Below are positions 9,576-17,362 of a stretch of DNA of 64,000 nucleotides, piece by piece; the first letter of the stretch is position 1; each line of letters opens with the position of its first letter. A program made the position numbers and the translations under genes. This DNA is from Isoetes taiwanensis (lineage: Eukaryota; Streptophyta; Lycopodiopsida; Isoetales; Isoetaceae), in contig JAJEKV010000003.1 of NCBI GenBank assembly GCA_021234155.1, positions 26,452,233-26,516,232 on the forward strand, given 5' to 3'. A model generated the notes under the pieces. The model was not told where the DNA came from, did not search any database, and saw nothing but the letters and a program-made list of their open reading frames with translations.

Positions 9576-10790
9576 CTATGGGGTCCACCTCCATGGGAGG
9601 CCGGTGTTGTACTCCTGTATTACTTCTCTGACTAGTCGGGCGAACGGTGCACGGGGGATTAGGAAGCCGAAGCTGCGCTGAAAATGCCTAATCTCCCGTA
9701 ATGCTTTTCTCTCGCTCTCCTTTTTGCTGGCTCTCCTTTTGGCTGGCTTCTTTGGAGGCTTGGGCTTCTCTGGTGGTGGCTTGAGCGTGTTCTTCTTGGA
9801 TGGTACTCCACCTTCAACAAAAGTTACCCTGTTCTCCTGATAGTAGGAGTTATAAGCCTCCCACTTCTTCATGAACGCATTGTGCTCCTTCAGTTTCCTC
9901 TGGTAAACCTTGATAGGGTCTATCACGTACGATTCCCGGGCAGGTCGCGGTGCTTTCTTCCTATCCCACGTCGGATATGGTGGGGGTGCCTGCACCTGAC
10001 CTGGCTTCTCTTGGTCCTGTGCTCCCTGCTCATCACCTGGGGCCTTCGAAGAACTTCCACCTTCTGTGTTAGGGTTGAAGTCCTCGTCGTCAGAGTCGTC
10101 GGAGGAGACGGGCTGATCGGCTGGCCGTTCCGTGATGACGATCTTGGGGTTGGGGGTCTTCTTCAACCTTCTCTTGGGCTCTTCCACGTGTTTGCCCTTC
10201 TTTTACTTTAGCTCTTCGGCCTCCTTGGCCTCTTTCTCCTCCCTCTTCCTCTTCTTCTCTGCCTTTTTCTTTGCTCGGCGCCGCTCTTTTTCTTCATGCA
10301 TTTGGATCCATGCCTCAAGCTGCTCCTCCTCGGTCTGCTCGGGGGTGGGCTCCCTCCGCTCTTCTTGCTCCTTTGCCTCCTCCTCTCGAATCCAAGCTTC
10401 GAGTTCTTCCTCCAAGGTCGGCTCGGGAGTCGGCTGCCTCTGCTCTTCGTGCTCCTTTGCCTTTCGCTCCTGTTGCGCCTTATCTTGCTTTTCCTTCTCT
10501 AACTGCTCTAGGACCTTCTGCATCTCGTCGTCATCGCCCTCAATTTCTTCGAGTACTTCTGTCGAGGCGTTCGAGTGCACGTCCTCTTGGTCGACCTGCT
10601 GGTCTATCTCCTCGTCTTGTGCTCCCTCTTGCTGGGATCCTTCCCTTTGGTGCTCGTCTGAAGCTGTTCCCTCGCTCGATGAAGGCTGGTCTTCTCTGTT
10701 AAGAAGGCGCTCCTGAAGCATCCACTGAAGTAGGGTGCTGGCGGGATCGTCTCCTCGAGGAACCCTAGCAGTCTGTTTGGTTCTGACCAT
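9576..10790 (-). pseudogene. Histone H3/CENH3-like accessory ORF of Chromo-1
   Basis: The ATG is at 10788-10790 and the protein starts MVRTKQTAR, one residue off the H3 N-terminus. A charged linker follows. It is acidic first, then holds two imperfect copies of a LEEELEAWI / PTPEQT unit, a Lys/Arg/Glu helix, an acidic SSDDSDDEDF tract and Pro-rich and basic stretches. From 9704 to 9603 the frame reads ALREIRHFQRSFGFLIP then APFARLVREVIQEYNT. This aligns without gaps to H3 residues 47-80 (alpha-N and alpha-1), 19 of 34 identical by eye. RHFQ, LIP and the following RWT are CENH3-style. An in-frame TAA at 10203-10205 splits 195 from 208 codons. The frame ends at 9576, and a putative alpha-2 continues only in another frame. 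H3 wraps DNA in nucleosomes; the function here is unknown. Confidence 0.75.
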
Positions 10791-10974
10791 GTCTTACGGC
10801 TCGTCGATCCGAGGCCGGGCGCCCAAAAATTGCCTTAAAAAGCGGGAGCAATTTTTCTAAAGAGGGAACGTACAAATGAGGGGGGTCTAGATCTATTTAT
10901 AGATGGCCAATTTTAGGTCAAATTTCAAGTTACTCTTTTGGATTATGCTTAATTTAGTCTTTTCTAACCCATTG

Positions 10975-11043
10975 GCCTCACACGATGCGCTGGAGACCCG
11001 AGCTAACAATTAGATCAAGCTCCTGGCGCGACGTGTGAGACAT
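10975..11043. repeat. Leader hairpin element, copy A
   Basis: The arms CTCACACGATGCGC and GCGCGACGTGTGAG are imperfect inverted complements separated by about 33 bases. The right arm continues as GACATT, as in copy B. Confidence 0.65.
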
Positions 11044-11185
11044 TGTGGATTTTTAGACTAAGTTATATGATTTCTAGGCATATTTCTAGGGGTGTAATAT
11101 ACAAATCTAGCTAATTCCTACCTTAAAACTCGATCTAGCATGTTACTTTTTTGAAATTCATCAAGTATTAAGGTGATTATGGCCT

Positions 11186-11258
11186 AATGTCTCGCACGAT
11201 GCGCCCAGGACAAGACCTAGAGTTTAGGTTTGTGCTCTGGCGCGACGTGTGAGACATT
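11186..11258. repeat. Leader hairpin element, copy B
   Basis: The arms AATGTCTCGCACGATGCGCC and GGCGCGACGTGTGAGACATT pair almost completely, with two or three bulges, around a loop of about 33 bases. The arms match copy A about 210 bp away while the loops differ. That pattern implies selection for the stem. Confidence 0.7.
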
Positions 11259-11448
11259 CTTGCCTTAGAAAGATTTGGCTCATCTGTTTTTAGTCTTTTT
11301 ATGTTCCAATTCGCTTAACTGTTACTAGCTTAGCATATACTACAAAAATGAGAAAACAAATTTCCCACTTTTCGAGGTTTGAGGATCCTATCAAGTTAGT
11401 ACTACTGGGAGCATGGCCAGTGCTTTGCTCTTGGTCTCCAAGAACATT

Positions 11449-11460
11449 GCTCTGATACCA
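11449..11460 (-). other. Primer-binding site of Chromo-1 (initiator Met tRNA)
   Basis: The minus strand reads TGGTATCAGAGC, ending one base from the LTR that begins at 11462 on the plus strand. This is the standard tRNA-iMet PBS and marks the 5' end of the element. Confidence 0.85.
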
Positions 11461-11461
11461 C

Positions 11462-11577
11462 TGTGACGTCCCCTATTCGTATACGGTGCACTCACCGTAT
11501 ACAAACATGAGTTCATCCCCCATACCAGCTCCATACTGATACAGGGCCCTCCATGTATCACTGCAACATTGATGAGT
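11462..11577 (-). repeat. Truncated 5' LTR of Chromo-1
   Basis: It matches 1064-1179 of the complete LTR with four substitutions and then diverges abruptly after GATGAGT. The remaining ~1.47 kb of LTR is missing, and what follows is host-like sequence ending in a kinase exon. Confidence 0.85.
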
Positions 11578-11847
11578 AGATAGGGATTGACAATTAAAGG
11601 AAGATGATTTCAGGTGCATGGATACTCTAAGAGAAGTATCTAAGGCAGACATGCAGATTGGACTGTCTGGAAGAATTAGCTTCATGAAATAGTAAGCAAT
11701 ATATTAATTGCTTCATCTTTTTATGGGCCACATTTATTTCAAATCATCTTGATGAAATTTTTTTTGTTTATATGGACAGTAAAACCAGTGCAACTCATCT
11801 TTTATTCTATTCACATAAAACCCCACAGTCTTTCTAGTTGATGATCT

Positions 11848-12087
11848 TTACTTCTTGATTATATCTTCCTTTGATTCTTGATATGAAGTGTCCACAAGGA
11901 AATCCGCACTAACGGACTCAGTAAGTATATTTACAACTTCAGACATTGTTGGTCGTTTATTCGGGGAAGTTTGTACACAACGAAGTGCCAGTTCGATTAT
12001 TTTCATAGCTTCTTCTTTAGAATACTTGCCTTGAAGAGTAGGGTCGATTACTTCCAGTGCAACATTTGTCTTTCGTGAGTGCTTAAC
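11848..12087 (-). pseudogene. Terminal exon of a receptor-like protein kinase
   Basis: A consensus acceptor (CTCCTTCCAG, 12088 onwards) precedes 79 uninterrupted codons and a TAA at 11848-11850. The translation carries the kinase subdomain X-XI pattern: VALEVIDPTLQGKYS, EEAMKIIELALRCVQ and SPNKRPTMSEVVNIL, followed by a short Ser/Lys tail. This is typical of the last exon of plant receptor-like kinases. About 60 bp of intron lie upstream before LTR sequence begins near 12150, and a 3'UTR-like stretch lies between 11578 and 11847. Upstream exons are absent here, so it is an isolated fragment. It came from genomic DNA rather than mRNA, because intron sequence is kept. Confidence 0.8.
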
Positions 12088-12149
12088 CTGGAAGGAGAAT
12101 GATTTGATTAGAGATTAAAAAAAAGGAACAGGTATATCAAGTTATAGAT

Positions 12150-12920
12150 ATTCTACATCCAGACCATAGCATCTAGGACCCGGTGGGTTCTTGTGCACAG
12201 GCCGCAACTAATGGGACTCTACAGGGCGCTATCTAGGAGCATACTACAATACACGGTTCAGAGGTCTCTACCCCCCGTAATCCCCCCGTTTCAGAGTCAG
12301 ATTAAACAAAGAACTAACAATCCATCCTTTCAGAGTAGAAACCAGAATTGAATATAAAGAGAACTTGCTTGTACAATCAAGGGTTAGTTTCTATGATTGA
12401 ATCACAAAGAGAACAGAGAAACGGACACAACCAAGCGTTATCTAGAATTCACATAGCCACCTACCTGAATTCTGGCTGGATTCATTTCCATGGGGTGCCT
12501 CCATCTCCTGGGAGTTGAGAATTCAGCTGTTGCTTCACAGGGACGACTGGTATGGTGATTCTCTGCAGGTGTATGATGGCGCTCAGCTCCTGGCCTTCCT
12601 TGGTCGATCTTCAGGAGTCAATCCCAGGGATAGGGGTCAAGTTGGCATCCAAACTTGGCAACCCCCATGCTGCCCAATCGATTGGGGCAGGTGGCGCCTT
12701 CCCAAATGGTAATTAGCCTAATTTCCTAGGTTATAGGTTATTATTATTAATGTGTTAAATTAGCATAGCTAATTTAATCCTTTTTAAGGTAACCCCCTAG
12801 GTTGCAATTAAGTTCCCATACCCCCATGGTAGCGTACCTTTAGGGGGGTGACGTGCTTGTATTTGTACGTGTCCTGTATAAATACGTGACGTAGACCATA
12901 TAAATACGTGGAACGTCACA
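12150..12920 (-). repeat. Partial 3' LTR of Chromo-2
   Basis: It ends GGAACGTCACA immediately before a polypurine tract, exactly as the Chromo-1 LTR does. Internal blocks (TCTTGTGCACAGGCCGC, AGGTCTCTACCCCCC) match the middle of the Chromo-1 and Chromo-3 LTRs. Its outer half is missing and is replaced by the kinase-exon segment. Confidence 0.7.
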
Positions 12921-13680
12921 TTCTCCCCTCCTTAAAAATAATGCTGTCCTCAGCATTGGGGTTAGCTAATTGAAGACATATACGTGAAGCACTGAATTAG
13001 AAAATGAAGTTAAGAATATAACATTAATACGTTGAGATTATAGTAATTCGGACAGTAATACATTGAAGTTAAAATATCAAAGTACAAGCACCAGGGTGCC
13101 CGATATAAACTTATCATCAAGAGAGTTTAGGACCAAAGTCCGATTTAAAACATCCAGACAACAAAAATCACACATGTAGACAAAACCAATACGGGAAAAG
13201 TTGGGTCATCAGCAACCCTCTATACAAGGCAGGTGACGACTTGTTCACTGGCCTGCACACAACCATATACCCGTAGGTTAATAATATGATTAAGTTGTGG
13301 TTGAAGGGACCACCCCCTACAAATAAAAGAAAAAGTATCTAGAAGGGAACCTATCATGTCTACGGCTTGCAATTCATTGTGGCATAAGGAATGGTTCAGT
13401 TCCCCGTATAGCCGGAATGAACGCAGTCTATTTACTAGATGCCTTTCTAGCAATTCGCGGTCATGTCAACATCAACAATACACCACGTCCTAGAGAACAC
13501 GAAGGTGATCTCATCATCGGTTATTATTATAATATACGATGCATCTACCCCTCTAGAACATGATTCTCTAAGCAAATCAAGCCTTCAAGCTTACCGGGGG
13601 AGGCGGGTTGATAGCATCATTGATGGTGCGGCCTTGAGATTCCCGCATGAAGTCCGGATAGTGCTTCTCAAGGTCTATCT
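12921..13680 (-). other. PPT and 3' untranslated internal region of Chromo-2
   Basis: The first dozen bases read AAGGAGGGGAGAA on the minus strand, the polypurine tract. The remainder to about 13680 is non-coding. It contains the GGGACCACCCCCT block and a CACCACGTCCTAGAGA block also present near 3432 in Chromo-1. Confidence 0.6.
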
Positions 13681-15130
13681 TCATCACCCGTAGCATCTTC
13701 AACCGGTAAGTGCTTCCACTTGACCAAGTATTGCAACATTTGAGTCCTTCTCCGTCCGCTTGTAAGCTCGATCAAGAAGAGCTTGAACACTATTTCCAGC
13801 TGCTCTTGATCATTTCTAGGAGAGTTGGGGTATCCAAAACCTCCTCTCGATCGGGGTGTGTTGCTTCAGAAGACTCCACGTGAAAGACCTTGTGGATCTT
13901 CAAGCGGGGTGGCAAGTCCAAGCGATATGCTTGTTCTCCCATGCGTTGATAATCAACGAGCGGCGGCCCAACCCATCCGGGTGCCAACTTCTTCTGATTA
14001 CCAATTTTAAGCTTGGCTTGTTTTACTTTGATCTTAAGCCAAACCGATTAAGCCACACGGAAGATCCGTGGGGTTCGGTGCTTATCCGCTAGACTCTTCC
14101 ACGACTGTCGCGTAATAAGTAACCCCGAACTTCCTCCACCAAGGCACGCATTTCTAAAAGGAGTTGTTGAGAGACCTCCACTTTAGAAACGAGGGTTATG
14201 CCACGCGGTTCGGAGTAAGACATTGATAGGCATAATTTATCATGAAGGGAGACATCTTTGAAGACTCCTGCTTTGTAATTTATTATAGGCGAACTCTACC
14301 GTAAATATAATCCACCCATTGTATTTGTTTACTCCATACATAGCTTAAGTAGCATATCTTCGATAATACGATTGACACGCTCGCTTTGACCATCCGTCTG
14401 CGAGGATGGTAGGTCGTACTCATGGCAAGCTTGGTGCGGATGGTGGCGAAGAAATCCTTCCGTCGCATGCCTTGACAAACTTAGGATTCCTATCGATACA
14501 ATTACTCGGCATCCCGGTGCAACCTGAAAATTTCTTTTCCAAAGAGCAAGGCGGTGTCCGGTGGTGCGACATGGCGGGAAGTGAGCCATCTTTGATAATT
14601 TGTCGCACCACCTACCATTAATGCATCATATCCACGGAGAGTCGTGGAAGGCCCACAATGAAATCCATGGTTATGACTTCCCACTTGGCGTTGGGCACAT
14701 CCAAATGTTGCAACTCCCCGGAACTCTTAATTGCTCAGCCTTGGTTTGCCGACAAACCCGACAATCGCTTGATGTACCTAGCAATATCCTTCTTCATCGA
14801 AGGCCAAAATAGCCGGAGCGGATCTTAACGTAAGTTTTCATAAAACCCGCATGTCCCGCTATAGGGCTGTTGTGTGTGTCATGGAGAATCGACTTTTCGC
14901 ACCCCTCGAAGTCATTTGGAACACACAACTTATCTTTGTGATATAATAAATTGCCCTCTTTTCTTATATGAACGGAATGCTTCACGTTCTTTATTGGTAC
15001 GGGGCTTCCTTACCCAAACTTTTCCAAATATTACGAATTCGGGATCTGTGGCGAGTGCCGTTCTATCTGCGCTTCCCAAACTCGGGCCGGTGAGTGTGGA
15101 AATGGCGTTACAATGGGTCCCAGGGTTATG
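13681..15130 (-). pseudogene. Integrase and chromodomain remnant (Chromo-2)
   Basis: Several short frames preserve recognisable pieces. They are a chromodomain core (QYLVKWKHLPVEDA), the HKVFHVE region, a core Asp block with frameshifts near 14500, and the HHCC module (HDTHNSPIAGHAGFMKTY). No frame is open for more than about 65 residues, so the integrase is dead. Order and spacing follow Chromo-1. Confidence 0.7.
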
Positions 15131-16350
15131 AAGGGATGACGTGACAAAGCATCCATAACCACATTGTGCTTCCCCGGCTTGTATACAATCTGAAGTCATA
15201 TTCCTCGGAATTCCATCCATCTCATACCGACGGAGATTTAGATTTGGCTGGGTGGATAGATAGCGGAGACTCTGATGATCCGTATCCAGCTGAAATCTTC
15301 TACCAAGAAGGTAGTGTCTCCAAATACGGAGAGCACGAACAACTGCCAGCAACTCCCCGATCATGGGTAGGATATCGCTGCTTCTGCATCATTCATCTTC
15401 TTTGAATCGTGGGCAACAACTCTCCTTCTCGCATTAAGACTCCACCGGTAGCTATCTTCGGCATCGTGGCTACCGATTTATCCTTTTTCGTGGATCGGGC
15501 AAGGTAAGGACCGGTCAAGGATGTTAAAGCATCCTTGAGCTTCTGAAAGCCGACTTGGACTTTTGCTTTCCAATGTTCCATCCAATCCTTCACTTTCTCA
15601 TGCCTTGTGAGATTAGTAAGAGGTGCGGCAATTGTTGCAAAATCCTTAACAAATTTCCGATAATATCCCGCGAGTCCCAAGAAACTCCTGACCTCAAACA
15701 TTAGCGGAATGGGCCAATCCTTTACTGCTTCTATCTTGGCTGGGTCCGTAGCAATTCCTTCTGCTGAAATAATATGCCCCAAATAGTCGACCCTCGGAGT
15801 GGCGAACTTGCATTTAGAAAACTTGGCAAAGAGCTGATGGCGTCTTAGCTTCTGCAAAGCCAATCGAAGATGTTGTTCATGTTGCTGCAAGGTTTTACTA
15901 TAGATGAGAATGTCATCAAAGAAAATGACAACAAAGTCATCCAAGTATTGGCGAAGATGTCATTCATCAATGATAAACGTTGTGGGCATTGGTCAATCCA
16001 AAAGGCATGACGGTGAACTCATAATGCCCATATCTGGTGCGAAAAGCAGACTTATGAATGTCCTCCTCCTTTATCCTTATCTGATGGTACCCGAAGCGCA
16101 AATCAATCTTTGAGAAATATTTTGCCCCTTGTAACTGATCCATAAGATCATCTGCCCTAGGCAAAGCATAGCGATTCTTGATGGTATGCTTATTGAGTTG
16201 CCTATAATCAATACACATCCTTAAGGAGCCATCTTTCTTCTTGACAAAAGAATAGGAGCCAAATGGTGAAACACTAGGTCGAATAAACCCTAGGTTCAGT
16301 AACTCTTGTAGTTGTTTCTTAAGCTCCGCTAACTCTGGAGGGCTCATTCG
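15131..16350 (-). pseudogene. RT and RNase H remnant (Chromo-2)
   Basis: Frame 15967-16347 has [15 protein letters not shown] and [15 protein letters not shown]. Frame 15393-15944 has the catalytic [11 protein letters not shown], the [11 protein letters not shown] motif and the start of RNase H. Frame 14930-15364 keeps the RNase H region [17 protein letters not shown]. Catalytic residues survive at motif level but frameshifts separate the parts. Confidence 0.75.
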
Positions 16351-17338
16351 GTACGGGGCCTTGCTGGTAGGCTTAGTACCCGGTTCAAGAGTTATCTCAC
16401 ATTCTACCCCTCTGAAAGGAGGAAGCTTATGGATCTCATCTGGAAAAAGATCGCTAAATTCTCGAAGAAGGGTAGCAATGTCGATGGTAAAGGCGCCGAC
16501 ATTACTTGCTTCGTTTGGGAGTCGGACTCAATGGAAGCAAGTTTAATGAGGCAAAGGAGTTCATTCCTCGCCAGATAGCTTTTCCTAACTGCTTTATTGA
16601 CATTGACTGCATAGCGGAGTGGAATGAATCACCTTTTATCGTCACACGTGCTCCATTAGCGGCGTTGAAGGTGACCTCCCGTTTCCCACAGTCTATGTTG
16701 GCCTTGGCAGACGCTAAAAACTCCATTCCAACAATAAGATCATATTTGCCAATGTCCATTAACTCAGCACCCAAGGCAACTGGTGCACCTGGCAACTGCA
16801 TCTTAAGGTTAATACGACGGCCATGAGTGTGTCTGATCTTACCACTGGCTAATGTGACTGGCTTAGGTCGGGATCTCAACGATTCCAGCTGCAGTACCTG
16901 GGCCATTCTAGGAGAAGCAAAATTATGCGTACTACCCGTGTCCATCAAAATTATGAAGGGCTTACTGTCTACTTGGCCTATTGTAGAAATAACAGAAGGC
17001 TGACTTTCAGCGTTGCCTGTTTCTATAGCGGCAAGAATATGAGATGCACCGTGAATGTATTCGGGAGCCTCGTCCTCCGCAGGGAGATTGGACTCCAGAT
17101 CTTCCCAATCAAGGTCGGCCATGGCCAGTTGAGCAGTCTGCGTGACGTACGGGCAATTCTGCATGAAGTGTCCAGGCCTCATGCACCGGTAGCATGCCTT
17201 ATCCCGGCGGAGCTGTTCTCTGGCCTCTTTAGGAATGGACTGTAAGAGGCCCCGAACTTCCTTACCGGCATTGTTCTGCTTATCCGGCGTGCTAAAGGCG
17301 ACTTTCTTCTCCGGGCGGCCGTAAGAATTGTAATGTCG
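16351..17338 (-). pseudogene. Gag C-terminus and protease (Chromo-2)
   Basis: The open frame 16502-17182, extending upstream without a Met, includes the CCHC knuckle CYRCMRPGHFMQNC and the protease site LMDTGSTHNFASP. The protease continues with IGKYDLIVGMEFLA. It is cut off at its 5' end at 17338, inside gag just upstream of the knuckle. Confidence 0.75.
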
Positions 17339-17362
17339 GTTCTATTGCTATCGCAATAGAAC
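17339..17362. repeat. 24-bp palindrome at the gypsy/copia junction
   Basis: GTTCTATTGC and GCAATAGAAC are perfect 10-base inverted arms around TATC. The palindrome sits exactly where minus-strand Chromo-2 gag ends and plus-strand copia gag begins. Confidence 0.8.

Larger units (their letters stand above)
10791..11448 (-). promoter_or_regulatory. Long structured 5' leader of Chromo-1
   Basis: This is about 660 bp between PBS and the H3-like start codon, without a coding frame. It contains a small inverted repeat just upstream of the ATG (AAAAATTGC...GCAATTTTT, about 10826-10858). It also holds two copies of a larger hairpin element, listed separately. Leaders of LTR elements usually carry dimerisation and packaging signals. 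That function is inferred here from position and structure only. Confidence 0.5.
1064..11577 (-). mobile_element. Chromo-1: Ty3/gypsy chromovirus with an extra histone-H3-like ORF
   Basis: On the minus strand the order is: truncated 5' LTR, PBS, structured leader, H3-like ORF, a second unrecognised coding block, gag, protease, reverse transcriptase, RNase H, integrase with chromodomain, PPT, 3' LTR. The surviving 116 bp of the 5' LTR (11462-11577) differs from the 3' LTR (1064-1179) at 4 positions by eye, so the insertion is fairly young although its frames are broken. The chromodomain assigns it to the chromoviruses. The extra ORF before gag is not part of the usual chromovirus plan. Target-site duplications cannot be checked because the right LTR is cut off. 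Confidence 0.85.
12150..17338 (-). mobile_element. Chromo-2: decayed Ty3/gypsy chromovirus lacking its 5' end
   Basis: On the minus strand it keeps part of gag with a zinc knuckle, protease, RT, RNase H, integrase, a chromodomain remnant, PPT and a 3' LTR truncated on its far side. Frameshifts and small deletions are frequent. The order and motifs mirror Chromo-1 but nucleotide identity is clearly lower. Its LTR resembles that of Chromo-3 (for example the CCCAATCGATTGGGGCAGGTGGC block). Its 5' part ends abruptly at the palindrome at 17339, so it is unknown whether it ever had the H3-like ORF. Confidence 0.8.

Noticed and set aside
10132-10716. Plus-strand Ser/Leu-rich open frames opposite the H3-like ORF
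   Set aside because: They are the complement of Glu/Lys-rich codons on the minus strand; their composition is explained entirely by that.
3544-10790. Endogenous pararetrovirus instead of a retrotransposon
   Set aside because: Clear LTRs with PBS and PPT, an integrase with chromodomain and gypsy domain order are present, and there is no movement-protein domain.
11578-11700. Short plus-strand frame (DDFRCMDTLREVSK...) next to the truncated LTR
   Set aside because: About 30 codons with no recognised family. It probably lies in the 3' flank of the kinase exon.
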